Part shown: piece by piece, positions 18,128 through 27,306 of the stretch
Numbering within the stretch: the first letter of the stretch is position 1
How the letters are laid out: every line of letters begins with the position of its first letter
Source: Candidatus Oscillibacter pullicola
Lineage (GTDB): Bacteria > Bacillota > Clostridia > Oscillospirales > Oscillospiraceae
Reading direction: 5' to 3'
Length of the DNA stretch: 35,006 bases
NCBI GenBank assembly: GCA_019118935.1
Contig: DWXY01000118.1
Location: forward strand, 1 to 35,006
The notes under the pieces: model-generated
Database searches by the model: none
What the model saw: the letters and a program-made list of their open reading frames with translations, nothing else
Told to the model about the DNA's origin: nothing
Position numbers and translations under genes: made by a program

Positions 18128-19187
18128 CGTCCGCCTCCATTTCCGTCACCGTCACCTGGCCCAGCATGGGCAGCGTTCCGTCCTCCGCCGCCAGATCGGC
18201 TGCAGGGGCCAGCAGACGGTAGTTCTCCACGCCCTCCACGTGGTACAGCAGGTCTCCCAGCTCCGCCAGCAGCACCGGCCCGCCCAGCCTGCGGCCGCTG
18301 AAAAATCCCGCCAGAGCCTGCTCTGCGGCGGCCTTCGCCGCGGAGAAGTCCGCCCCCTCCCGGACGGCCAGCTCCGCGGACACGTCCACCTCCACCGCCG
18401 CCGGGGCCTTGACCTGCACGTCCACGGCGATCTCCCGCCGCTCCTGCAGGTCCGCCTGGACCGCCGCCAGCAGTGTCCCGTCCGGCAGTCCGGCCGCCGT
18501 GGCGATGTATACATCCACCGTGCCGATCCCCCGGGCCCGGCCCACTGCCCGGGCTGCCGCCACGCCCTCATGGCCCATGGCGGTCTGCTCGTACCAGGCC
18601 GCGTTGGCCCCGTTGGGCAGCCGCTGGTAGCTCTCCAAAATCCGGCTCCGCAGGCTCGCGTCGTCCTCCTGGTCACTGCCGCCGGTGAAGGGCGCCGGAT
18701 TGGTGCATCCGGTGATCCCCACCGGGCAGGCGGTGAGGATCACGATGGTCCCCGCGGCGGCGTTGCCGCTCCGCCCAGGCTCCAAGGCCTCCGCCGGAGC
18801 GTCCACGGACAGCTCTCCCGCCGCCAGTACCGCCTCCGCCGTGGTCTGGAACCGGGTCTCTCCCGCCGTCATGCAGACCGTTCCGGCGGCGATGCTCAGA
18901 TTCGTGGACGGCGCCCGCTCCACAGAAAAGCGGAGCGTTCCCACCGCTTTCGTGGCCGCCGTCCGGGCGATGCCACGCATCTGGGCGTGGTAGTCCAGAT
19001 AGACGCCCTGGGCCGTCTGGGGAAAGCTCTGGTCCAGCACCCACTCGCCCTGGATGCCCAGGGCCTGCAGCTCCGCCGCCGCAGCGTACAGCCGCACGGA
19101 CAGGTCACAGTCCGCCTCCGGCGTGAAGCCCGCCCGCTGGGCAAAGGCCGCCAGCAGCGCCTGGTAGATCTCCTCTGTCGTTTTCAA
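18117..19187 (-). CDS. Baseplate J/gp47-like protein (XkdT-like)
   Basis: 356 aa; NPAPFTGGSDQEDDASLRSRILESYQRLPNGANAAWYEQTAMGHEGVAAARAVGRARGIGTVDVYI is diagnostic of baseplate J proteins. Confidence 0.92.
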   Translation of the reverse strand: MKTTEEIYQALLAAFAQRAGFTPEADCDLSVRLYAAAAELQALGIQGEWVLDQSFPQTAQGVYLDYHAQMRGIARTAATKAVGTLRFSVERAPSTNLSIAAGTVCMTAGETRFQTTAEAVLAAGELSVDAPAEALEPGRSGNAAAGTIVILTACPVGITGCTNPAPFTGGSDQEDDASLRSRILESYQRLPNGANAAWYEQTAMGHEGVAAARAVGRARGIGTVDVYIATAAGLPDGTLLAAVQADLQERREIAVDVQVKAPAAVEVDVSAELAVREGADFSAAKAAAEQALAGFFSGRRLGGPVLLAELGDLLYHVEGVENYRLLAPAADLAAEDGTLPMLGQVTVTEMEADGDV

Positions 19188-19200
19188 ACAACCGCTCCTC

Positions 19201-19572
19201 TCACGATACCTCCACGGTGACGGACAGGGCCTCTCCCCTCCAGGTGAGGCTGGCCGTCACCTGTGCCCGGCCGCCGCCGGATTCCGCCAGAACCACCTGC
19301 TCCACCGTCAGCCCCGGTTCCGCCGCCAGGGCCTCCGCCACGTACTGCTCCGCCGCGCTCTGCCGCCTGGCGGCGGGCAGCTGGCCCAGCTGCCACAGCC
19401 GGCTCCCCAGCTCCGGCAGAAATGGGAAGGTCCCCCGCCGGGCCGTCAGGCGGAAGAGAACCCGCTCCAGCAGGGCCTCCCGGCCCTCGGCCCGCCGCAG
19501 GCCGCCGCTCCCGTCAGGCACATAGTCTCCATTCCGCAGGGAAAGTCCCATCTCCATCCCCCCCCTCAGCAC
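19201..19572 (-). CDS. Baseplate wedge gp25/XkdS-like protein
   Basis: Small protein directly upstream of gpJ-like; LLERVLFRLTARRGTFPFLPELGSRLWQL typical of the gp25/DUF2634-like group. Confidence 0.8.
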   Translation of the reverse strand: MLRGGMEMGLSLRNGDYVPDGSGGLRRAEGREALLERVLFRLTARRGTFPFLPELGSRLWQLGQLPAARRQSAAEQYVAEALAAEPGLTVEQVVLAESGGGRAQVTASLTWRGEALSVTVEVS

Positions 19573-19958
19573 TCGCAGGGCGCATAGGGCTCCCCGTTCA
19601 CCGTCAGGCTGCCCTGGATGCGCACTTCGCCCCGCAGCTCGATCTCACCGCCGCTGCGCAGGTACACGCTGTTTCCGCCGGGGGTGAAGAGATAGACTTC
19701 CCCCGGCCCCATGCCTTCCGGGATCAAAGCCTGCTGCTGTCCCGCTACACACTGCTCTTCCCCGCCGGGGCCGCCCTTGATGACCAGCACCGCGGCGCCG
19801 CTCTCCGGCATCCATACATAGCCGCCGGGGCCGTACACCGGAAGCGCCCGCACCTCCCCCCGGGTGACCACGCCCACGCTGTCTCCAGCGATGGTGGTCA
19901 TGCCCAGGTCCGCGTCCGCCGTGGGCGCCGGCGCCTTTATCTGTCTCGATATCCACAT
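19566..19958 (-). CDS. Baseplate spike / gpV- or XkdR-like protein
   Basis: 130 aa; position between the XkdQ- and gp25-like genes; beta-rich ending GGEIELRGEVRIQGSLTVNGEPYAPCEC. Confidence 0.65.
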   Translation of the reverse strand: MWISRQIKAPAPTADADLGMTTIAGDSVGVVTRGEVRALPVYGPGGYVWMPESGAAVLVIKGGPGGEEQCVAGQQQALIPEGMGPGEVYLFTPGGNSVYLRSGGEIELRGEVRIQGSLTVNGEPYAPCEC

Positions 19959-19959
19959 C

Positions 19960-20911
19960 TCATATCCGCTCCCTCAGTGTCAATGTGCAGACCTCTCCCG
20001 CCTCCGGGGAGGCCGTGTTTTCCGCCTCGGCCACCCGGTACTCGCCGGAGAGGCCCATGGCCTCCAGCTCCAGCCGGACCATGTCCCCGGGAAACGCCGG
20101 GAAACACCCGGCCAGCCCCAGCTCAATGGTCAGTTCCTCTTCCCGGGACCGCCGGATCTGATACTCCCCGGTGTACCGCATGGCAGCCCAGGTGCTCTGC
20201 CCCGGGGTGTAGACCACCCGGCGGCACTGGCCGCCCCGGTCCAGCATGTCCCGGTTCTGCACGCTGTAGGACACATTCCGGGTCTTGTCGATGACCAGCA
20301 CCTCCGTCAGCACACCGTAGTGGTCCTCCCGCAGGGTGCAGGAGAGGATCGGGCTGGTCCCGTCGATGACGATCCGCCGCCCGTCATCCCGCTCCGGCGC
20401 CGCCACCAGCAGCCCGTCCCGCCGGAAGCGGGGCGAAAAGCCCCCATAGGTCCGGCAGAAGCCCTCCAGCGCCTTCCACTGACTGGTGCCGGCGGCCACG
20501 GTGTAAACAGAGTCCGCCGACACCGGCGCGATCTCCGCGCTGGAAATGCCGTAGGGCGCCGCATGGCACCGGACAATCTCCGCCAGCGTGGCTCCCTGAT
20601 ACGTCACCGGCCGAGACTCATTGTCCAGCAGCCGGGCGGCGTATCCCCGGCCGCAGATGGTCACCGTCAGTCCCGCTGCCGTCAGCTCCACCTCGTACTC
20701 GTCCACGATGCCCCGCAGCAGTACCCCGCCGTTCTCGTCCAGCGCCAGGAAACCCGCCGCCAGATGCAGCGGCTCCGCCATGGTCCTGTCGTACACGCAG
20801 GTGACCCCATAGCTGTCGCAGGGCACGCCGCCGGTGTAGATGATATTCCAGCGCAGCAGCACCGGCAGCTCAAAAATCCGGTGGTCGCTGGTGATGATCC
20901 GTCCTCTCATG
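19960..20911 (-). CDS. Tail hub/late control protein D-like (XkdQ-like)
   Basis: MRGRIITSDHRIFELPVLLRWNIIYTGGVPCDSYGVTC... about 316 aa, follows the LysM protein as in PBSX; start overlaps the LysM stop. Confidence 0.75.
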
Positions 20912-21485
20912 GTATCCGCACCTGGTCCCCCGGGTAGATCAAGTTGGGGTTCTTGATCTGGGGATTGGCTGCGATCAGGGCGGTCAGCGCCACACCGTAC
21001 CGCCCGGCGATCCCCCACAGGTTGTCTCCTTTCTGCACTGTATGGACGGCAGTCCAGCCTCCGGCAGGGATCTCCGGGTCCGTTGCGCCGTCCGGCTCCC
21101 CTTCTGCGGGCACTTCCACCAGCCCGCCGGATGCCGTGCTGTCCTCCCAGAAGGAAAAGCGGTACCGCACATAGTCCGGCAGCGGCTCCTCCATCAGCTC
21201 CAGGGTCACGAAATAGGCGCTGACCGTCCGCCAAACCGGGTGCACCAGCAGCCCCGGCCCGGTCTGGTCAAAGACCTCCGCCAGCGTCTGGAACTCCTCG
21301 TAGGCCCGCTCCCCCGCAAAGGTCCCCTCTCCCCGGAAAATGCGGTACGTCCGCCCCAGATCCTGCAGATACCAGCCCCCCAGGGGTATCTTGTGGGCTG
21401 CTATCTGCCGCCGGTACTCCACCGCACAGGTCTCCGGATTGTGGGGCCAGGTGTAGTCCTTATAGCGCATGGGTTTCAGCAGCAA
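20907..21485 (-). CDS. Phage LysM-domain baseplate/tail protein (XkdP-like)
   Basis: 192 aa with C-terminal LysM: HTVQKGDNLWGIAGRYGVALTALIAANPQIKNPNLIYPGDQVRIP; TTG start per ORF track. Confidence 0.88.
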   Translation of the reverse strand: MLLKPMRYKDYTWPHNPETCAVEYRRQIAAHKIPLGGWYLQDLGRTYRIFRGEGTFAGERAYEEFQTLAEVFDQTGPGLLVHPVWRTVSAYFVTLELMEEPLPDYVRYRFSFWEDSTASGGLVEVPAEGEPDGATDPEIPAGGWTAVHTVQKGDNLWGIAGRYGVALTALIAANPQIKNPNLIYPGDQVRIP

Positions 21486-21497
21486 GTCCTCACCTCC

Positions 21498-22052
21498 TCA
21501 GTCATACAGCGGGAATCCGCCGTCATACCGGCGGGCGTCCCGCTGCACCGTGCGGGACAGCGCCCTGGCGCTCTCCATCATTCCTGCCGCGCCGGAGTTC
21601 CAGCGTCCCGGCAGAAGATAAAGCGTCTCCTCCGCCTCGTCCCCGCCGGGGATTGCTGCCCCGCCTCCGCCGGACAGGTGGCCATCCTCCCTCATGGGAT
21701 TCCCCCTCCCGGCAGAATTGGCGGTCTCTCCGGCGCCAGCCGGGCCGAAGGCGGCCGTATACTGCCGTTCTGCACGCTTCCGGGCCAGGGCCGGCCGCAG
21801 CGTCTCCCCCGCCGAAGCGGGGACGGCCTGCCTGTCGGCCCCGGCGGCCGCAAAGCTCTTCCGGCGGGCCTCCCGTCCGCCGGTCCCAGCCGCCGTCCGC
21901 CCCGTCTCCCATGGCGCAGGCGCTGCCGGAGACATTCTCTCCGGTGCCGGAGAGGCGGCTGCGGCCTCCGGCTCTTCCATGCTTCCGCCGCCCAGCATCA
22001 GCCGGGCCAGGGCCGTCCGCTGCCGCAGCAGCATCTCCCGGATGTACTCCAT
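21498..22052 (-). CDS. Hypothetical 184 aa low-complexity protein in the tape-measure position
   Basis: Ala/Gly/Pro/Arg-rich ORF between tail chaperone-like and LysM genes; tightly packed in the operon. Confidence 0.6.
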   Translation of the reverse strand: MEYIREMLLRQRTALARLMLGGGSMEEPEAAAASPAPERMSPAAPAPWETGRTAAGTGGREARRKSFAAAGADRQAVPASAGETLRPALARKRAERQYTAAFGPAGAGETANSAGRGNPMREDGHLSGGGGAAIPGGDEAEETLYLLPGRWNSGAAGMMESARALSRTVQRDARRYDGGFPLYD

Positions 22053-22053
22053 C

Positions 22054-22365
22054 TCAGCCCCCCTTCAGCGCCTGGAACCGGGTCTGGTCAAAGTCCCGGT
22101 TCACTGCCGCCGGGGCGGGAGAGGGCTCCTCCCCCGCCAGGCGGCGCAGCAGCGCCTCCATCTCCCCGGCGGTCAGCCGGGCCAGCACCGCCGCGCCGTC
22201 ATCAAACACCGGCGCCCCCTGGTACAGGCAGCTCTCTGCCAGCACCTGGGCGTTGCACAGCAGGGCACGTTCCAGGGGCTCCTCCGCCAGCTCCCGGGTC
22301 CCCCGCCAGATCTCCAGCAGCCGCCAGGCCGTGGGCGGCCGCAGCTCGTCCAACTCCTCCATCAT
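22054..22365 (-). CDS. Tail assembly chaperone-like protein (XkdN-like position)
   Basis: About 103 aa acidic protein MMEELDELRPPTAWRLLEIWRGTRELAEEP..., start overlaps the tube gene stop by 4 nt. Confidence 0.55.
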   Translation of the reverse strand: MMEELDELRPPTAWRLLEIWRGTRELAEEPLERALLCNAQVLAESCLYQGAPVFDDGAAVLARLTAGEMEALLRRLAGEEPSPAPAAVNRDFDQTRFQALKGG

Positions 22366-22751
22366 GCCGTGGTCTCGATCCGCTTGGAGGCCACCACGGT
22401 CACCTTCTCGGCCACCATGGCGTTCAGCTGGCCCTCTTCCTGGATGGCGCTCCACTGGCAGCCGCTGTAAATGACCTTCCGGTCCGGCTTGCAAATCACC
22501 AGGGAGAAGTCCCGCAGGTCATAGAAATTGATGCCGTCCGTCACCGCGTCCTCTGTGGCGTACAGCCGCGTCAGCTCCAGGGTGTACTTCCGCTGGCCCT
22601 CGATGGTGGCTACCGGCTCGCTCTCGCCGAAGGCCTCCACGCTCTGGCTGGATTTGCTGGCCCGGGCGGTGTAGCCCTGCACCACCGCGATCTTTCTCCC
22701 GTCCAGCTCCAGATAGATGTCCGCGCTGGTGGGAAATCCCGTTGCTTCCAT
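22362..22751 (-). CDS. Phage tail tube protein (XkdM-like)
   Basis: 129 aa immediately after sheath; SADIYLELDGRKIAVVQGYTARASKSSQSVEAFGESEPVATIEGQRKYTLELTRLY. Confidence 0.85.
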   Translation of the reverse strand: MEATGFPTSADIYLELDGRKIAVVQGYTARASKSSQSVEAFGESEPVATIEGQRKYTLELTRLYATEDAVTDGINFYDLRDFSLVICKPDRKVIYSGCQWSAIQEEGQLNAMVAEKVTVVASKRIETTA

Positions 22752-22763
22752 ACCGTCTCCTCC

Positions 22764-23831
22764 TTACACCGTGATGTGGACCGTCAGATAGATCTGATTC
22801 AGCCCGTGGGCCACCGCGAAGCTGAACTCCACCAGACACACGGTGGGGTCATCCTCCGAGGCCGTCACCGTCACCTCGCCGTAGCTGTCGATGATCTCCT
22901 CTGTCACCTTCTTCTCCAGCTCCACGATCACCTGGGAGCGGATGGCGCTGCGGCTCTGGGCCGTGTTTTTGGCCCGGGCGAACTTGCTGCGCAGGGCCTG
23001 CCGCACCGCCGGGATCACATCGTCCACGATCAGGATGGTGGTCAGCTCCCGCCAGGTGGTGTCCGCCGCGCCGCCGGTGGTGGTCCGGGTGGTGATGCCC
23101 CGCACCGGGGACACTGTGCCCGCCGCGCTCTCCAGGGGCGTCACGCCGCCCCGCACCAGCAGGTCGATGTCATTGTCGCTGTATACGGTGCTCAGGCCCC
23201 CCAGCCCCCGGATCTCCGCCCCGTTGAGCGGCACCGCCGGGTCCCGTCCGGAGGCGATGACCCCCGCCAGGGCCGCCGCAGCGAACACGCCGGGCAGCGT
23301 CTTCCCGCCGCTGTCCAGGGCGTCGGGGCCCACCAGCACCATCCGCTCGCTGTTCAGCGCCGCCGCGTGGGTCACCAGCTCCGCCGCCGACTCACCGTCG
23401 CCGCCCACCACGGCGATCCGCTCCATCCGGGCGGCGGAGGCATCCTCCACCGCGGTCCGCAGCGCCTGCTGCACCGTCTCCTCGGCGCTGTCGCACACCA
23501 GGATCCGGGCCTCCTTCCCGCCCAGGGCCGCGAAGGCGTCCTGGTAGTCCTTCACCGCGCCGGCCTCCGCCACCCGGACCGCTGCCACAGTGGAGGCGCC
23601 GTTGGCAAACAGCAGCCGCAGAATGGTGCTCATCCCCGGCGCATCCGCCGCGTCCTCGCCGAAGGCCGCCGCGCCCGCGGCATAGCCCGTCAGGGTCACC
23701 ACCTCTCCGGCAGTGCCCTTCACCGCCTTGGCCGCCACGCCGATGACCTTGGCGGCCCGTCCGGCGGATACCACCGTTGACGCGTCATAGCTGGAGTACA
23801 CCCCCGGCCGCTCATGCATTGTCTCGCTCAA
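22764..23831 (-). CDS. Phage tail sheath protein (XkdK-like)
   Basis: Starts near (M/L)SETMHERPGVYSSYDASTVVS; contains GGVTPLESAAGTVSPVRGITTRTTTGGAADTTWRELTTILIVDDV; a TTG start overlapping the previous stop is plausible (alternative ATG at 23819). Confidence 0.92.
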   Translation of the reverse strand: MSETMHERPGVYSSYDASTVVSAGRAAKVIGVAAKAVKGTAGEVVTLTGYAAGAAAFGEDAADAPGMSTILRLLFANGASTVAAVRVAEAGAVKDYQDAFAALGGKEARILVCDSAEETVQQALRTAVEDASAARMERIAVVGGDGESAAELVTHAAALNSERMVLVGPDALDSGGKTLPGVFAAAALAGVIASGRDPAVPLNGAEIRGLGGLSTVYSDNDIDLLVRGGVTPLESAAGTVSPVRGITTRTTTGGAADTTWRELTTILIVDDVIPAVRQALRSKFARAKNTAQSRSAIRSQVIVELEKKVTEEIIDSYGEVTVTASEDDPTVCLVEFSFAVAHGLNQIYLTVHITV

Positions 23832-24322
23832 GTGGTCACTGCTCCCTTCAATCGAAAGTCCAAAAATACCGTGTCGCCCTCTTCCGCCCGGGCCAGGAAA
23901 TACGCCCGGCACCGGAGCCTTCCCCGCCGCAGGAACAGCTCTGTCTCCCGCTCCCAGGTCAGGGCTTCCCAGTTCAGCTCGCCGGGGCGGATGCCGGCAG
24001 GCAGCCTTCCCAGCAGCACCTCCGCCGCCGTCTCACAGCCCTGTTCGCAGTCCGCGGCCCGCTGTCCCCGGATCTCTACGGAGATCACCGCCTCCAGCTG
24101 CTTTCCATACAGCTCCCGCGGTGCGCCGGTCCCGGCGTCGAAGACCTCGCCCAGATAATTGCAGAATCCCACGGTCCGGCTCTCTGCGGTCTCCACAGCC
24201 ACTGCCGCCACCGGGCAGCCATACCGCCTGGCCCGCTGGTCCGGATAGGCGTCCAGCGCCGCCACCCCCTCCGCTGCCAGGGCGGAGACCACCGCATCCC
24301 GGATCTGACTCAATTCCCGCAT
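23828..24322 (-). CDS. Tail terminator / minor tail completion protein
   Basis: 164 aa between the head-tail connector and sheath genes; MRELSQIRDAVVSALAAEGVAALDAYPDQRARRYG... Confidence 0.65.
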   Translation of the reverse strand: MRELSQIRDAVVSALAAEGVAALDAYPDQRARRYGCPVAAVAVETAESRTVGFCNYLGEVFDAGTGAPRELYGKQLEAVISVEIRGQRAADCEQGCETAAEVLLGRLPAGIRPGELNWEALTWERETELFLRRGRLRCRAYFLARAEEGDTVFLDFRLKGAVTT

Positions 24323-24639
24323 TCCGCCGCCTCCCGCTCCTGTTCCAGCGCCGCCCAGTAGTGGGACAGCGCGTTACCGATGTAGTAGGGCCTGCAGCTG
24401 CGCACCCGGAAGCGCCTGCCCTCCCAGGCCAGGGATTCCCCCTCCTCCAGGGCCGTCTGCCCCAGATACAGCCACAGCCGCCCATCCACCCAGCCGATGG
24501 AGGTAACGTCACTTCGGGCCCGTTCATCCCGCTCCGCCACCGGCTGCAAAAACGCCCGCGCGGCCCGTTCTCCGTCCGCCGTGTCCACGGTGACGTCCTG
24601 TCCATACCGCTCCAGGACCTGCCGCACCCAGTCCGTCAT
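24310..24639 (-). CDS. Head closure / neck protein (XkdH-like position)
   Basis: MTDWVRQVLERYGQDVTVDTADGERAARAFLQPV...RRFRVRSCRPYYIGNALSHYWAAL. Confidence 0.65.
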   Translation of the reverse strand: MTDWVRQVLERYGQDVTVDTADGERAARAFLQPVAERDERARSDVTSIGWVDGRLWLYLGQTALEEGESLAWEGRRFRVRSCRPYYIGNALSHYWAALEQEREAAECGN

Positions 24640-25010
24640 CCTCTCACTCCCCGAAAGCAAAAATCCTCCGGCGCCGCAAAGGGCGCCATCAGCCGTTCCG
24701 CCGTGCGCTGCAGGCTCTCTGCCAAAGCGCAGCTCTCCGCCGCGCTGCGGATCCGCACGGACACGCTGCCCGCTGTGAAGCCGGACACCCCGTCGCCGCC
24801 CCGTGCCGCCGCCAAGTCCGCGGCGGCGGTGAAGGCCGCGGCGCAGGGAAACGCCTCGCCGCAGTCCTCCGCTGTCACGCCCGGCCGCAGCCGCTTGTTC
24901 CACCGCTGCTCCGCCGCCTGACAAAGCAGTTCCAGCAGAGCCTCTTCCGCCTCCCCGGCCCCGGAGAGTTCCCGGGCCAGGGTCAGGACCGTCTCCTGCA
25001 GCGCGCTCAT
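24636..25010 (-). CDS. Head-tail connector protein (gp6/YqbG-like)
   Basis: 124 aa following the major capsid gene with a start/stop overlap; phage gene order. Confidence 0.6.
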   Translation of the reverse strand: MSALQETVLTLARELSGAGEAEEALLELLCQAAEQRWNKRLRPGVTAEDCGEAFPCAAAFTAAADLAAARGGDGVSGFTAGSVSVRIRSAAESCALAESLQRTAERLMAPFAAPEDFCFRGVRG

Positions 25011-26038
25011 ACCACCAGGACCTTGGAGGCCTCCGTGAACAGCTTGGCAAAGCCGGAGATGGAGGTGATGGCCGCCCGCTCCAGCTGGCGGTCGATGAGC
25101 TTGTCATACTCCACCGTGATCTCGCTGCCGCAGATCTGCTCCAGGGCGTAGTTCCTGTCCAGGCCGATCAGGATCCCCGCCGGCATGGCAGAGGTCCGCA
25201 GCAGCTTTGCTCCCAGGGGCGTGGTCAATGTGCCGGTGCCCTGGAAGTTCAGCCCCGTCAGGGGATTCTGGAACTCGTCCAGCTTCAGCATGGCCAGCAT
25301 CACATCGCCGCCCACCAGCATGGTGTTCATGGTGTAGGGGTCGAACTGGCTCCAGAACTCCAGCAGGGCATCATAGGTCAGCGTCCCCTTGGTGCCGGTG
25401 ATAGGCTTCGTGCCGATGGTGTACTGCTGGGCGGCATTCTGATTGCCGTCGCCGTTGCGCAGCACGGCGATGGCGTCCTCCAGGTGCATCCGGCCGATGT
25501 AGGCGCCGATCTGCCGCAGCGTCACGGAAAACAGGTCCAGCCGCTGGAACCGGATTGCCTCGTAGGAGGCCACCAGCATCCGGCCCCGCTTGTGGAGGTG
25601 CACCAGGTTCTCCTGGGTGCGGACGGTGGTCTCCGGGATCCGGGCGCCCTCCTCCACCCGGCGGAGCTTTTTGTCCTCCTCGCTGGGCACGGAGGCGATG
25701 GACCGGTAGTCCATGCCGTCGAACTTGGTCACCGTGGCGGTGATGGCCGGCAGGATGCTCTCCTCCTCCATCCCCTGCCGCACCACCCGGGAGACGAACT
25801 CCGGGAACAACACGGCGGAGTCGGAGGTGTGGAAGAACTTCTCCACCATGTCGCTGCCCGCGCCCTTCACATGAATGTCAAAGCGCTTCAGCTGCCGCTG
25901 GAAGGCGTCCAGGCCCTCCAGGGGCGTGTCCCGGTAGTGTTCGCTGGGGTCCAGCTCCTCCAGCGTCTGGGAAAAGCTGCGGCCGCTGCGGCCGTACATC
26001 CCCTTTTCCAGCTTGATGTTCTCAAAATGATAGGCCAT
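25007..26038 (-). CDS. Phage major capsid protein (HK97-like/XkdG-like)
   Basis: MAYHFENIKLEKGMYGRSGRSFSQTLEELDPSEHY...; SAVLFPEFVSRVVRQGMEEESILPAITATVTKFDGMDYRSIA; size and position. Confidence 0.87.
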   Translation of the reverse strand: MAYHFENIKLEKGMYGRSGRSFSQTLEELDPSEHYRDTPLEGLDAFQRQLKRFDIHVKGAGSDMVEKFFHTSDSAVLFPEFVSRVVRQGMEEESILPAITATVTKFDGMDYRSIASVPSEEDKKLRRVEEGARIPETTVRTQENLVHLHKRGRMLVASYEAIRFQRLDLFSVTLRQIGAYIGRMHLEDAIAVLRNGDGNQNAAQQYTIGTKPITGTKGTLTYDALLEFWSQFDPYTMNTMLVGGDVMLAMLKLDEFQNPLTGLNFQGTGTLTTPLGAKLLRTSAMPAGILIGLDRNYALEQICGSEITVEYDKLIDRQLERAAITSISGFAKLFTEASKVLVV

Positions 26039-26052
26039 GTGTGCTCTCCTCC

Positions 26053-26412
26053 TCACAGTACAAAGGTCACGGTCTTGGCGGTGGTGTCCACATCCACCAC
26101 CAGATAGGTGCTGCCGTCCGCGTCCGCCTGGACGCCGCCCTCGCCGTCGGCGCTGAGGCCGCTCCAGCCCAGGGCCGGCGCCGCGCCCGCCTCCGGCACG
26201 GTGTACCCGGCGGTGACCATGCCCCCCAGGGCCACGGCGCAGGCATCGCCGCCCCGGCCGACAGACAGCACCATGCCGCAGAAATCGTCTCCCGCATCGC
26301 AGGCGGACACCGTTCCATTGGCGCTGATCTTCACCAGCTCCCCCTCCGCCAGATCGTCACAGGCGAAGGTGGCGGCCCACTGGCCGATCCCCTCATAAGA
26401 AAGTTTCATCAT
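26053..26412 (-). CDS. Capsid decoration/stabilisation-like protein
   Basis: 119 aa beta-rich small protein immediately upstream of the capsid gene. Confidence 0.6.
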   Translation of the reverse strand: MMKLSYEGIGQWAATFACDDLAEGELVKISANGTVSACDAGDDFCGMVLSVGRGGDACAVALGGMVTAGYTVPEAGAAPALGWSGLSADGEGGVQADADGSTYLVVDVDTTAKTVTFVL

Positions 26413-26424
26413 ACGTCCTCCCTT

Positions 26425-27306
26425 TCAAATCAGAAATTCCGTCTCGTCCTCTGTCCTGGCCGTGCCCCGGCTCCGCAGCTGGGGCGCGGGCGGGAACCGG
26501 CGGGCCGCCTGGGCCCCGTAGACCCGCTTCAGCTCCAGCAGCTCCGGCTCCTCCAGATGCTCCGCCGCCTTGGCCAGGGCGCCGCCGTCCACGCTGTCGT
26601 CCGCCAGCATGGCAAGGCGCGTCACCTCACGGCGCAGCTCCCGCAGGTATTTCCGCCCCAGCTCCGCCTGGGCACGCAGCTGTGCCGTCCTCTCGTCCTC
26701 GGGGCCATACCGTTTCAGGACCCCCGCCTTCCGCTGGGCCGGCACCGCCACGAAGGACCACTCGTAGGCATCGGTGGGCTCCCGCAGCTCCAGGTAGCAC
26801 AGCTGCTCCCCGTACCGCTGCCCCGGCACGTGCTGACAAGCGCCGCCCTCCGCGCCGCAGATGGAGCACGCCCGCCGGGCCACGCTGCACCCCACGCTGA
26901 CCTCCCGCTTGATGCCTCCCTCGATCTCCGCGATCAGATTCGCGTTCTTCTCCGTCCGCAGGAGATACGCCCAGGCCTTCAGCCAGCAGTAGCCGTCCCC
27001 CGCCGCGGTCACCTGGGCGCCCTCCCGCACCACCTCGGTCCGGTAGATGCGGGCGGTCTGCCCCTCCGCCGTCCACTGGTGGTCAAAGATGCCGCTCTTT
27101 CCCACGAACAGGTCCCCCAGCGTGTTGAGCGCCGCCGCATCGAACCGCTCCCAGTCCCGGTCCACCTCGTTGTCGCACAGCCGCAGGGAAAAGGCGTACA
27201 CCTCCTCCGCCCGCAGGGGCGACTTGGCAAATCGGTTGATCTCCGCCAGCTCCGCCTCCGCCGGCACGCCTGCCGTTGCCTCCAGATTTTTTTCGATTTC
27301 CTTCAT
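26425..27306 (-). CDS. XkdF-like phage prohead protease / scaffold protein
   Basis: FDHQWT ... GIKREVSVGC ... YEWSFVAVPAQRKAGV are prohead-protease-type motifs; C-terminal helical scaffold-like region; internal CSICG...CQH insertion. Confidence 0.75.
   Translation of the reverse strand: MKEIEKNLEATAGVPAEAELAEINRFAKSPLRAEEVYAFSLRLCDNEVDRDWERFDAAALNTLGDLFVGKSGIFDHQWTAEGQTARIYRTEVVREGAQVTAAGDGYCWLKAWAYLLRTEKNANLIAEIEGGIKREVSVGCSVARRACSICGAEGGACQHVPGQRYGEQLCYLELREPTDAYEWSFVAVPAQRKAGVLKRYGPEDERTAQLRAQAELGRKYLRELRREVTRLAMLADDSVDGGALAKAAEHLEEPELLELKRVYGAQAARRFPPAPQLRSRGTARTEDETEFLI

Noticed and set aside
21042-23780. 912 aa plus-strand ORF across the phage tail genes
   Set aside because: Pro/Arg/Gly-rich shadow ORF; minus strand encodes recognisable LysM, tube and sheath proteins.
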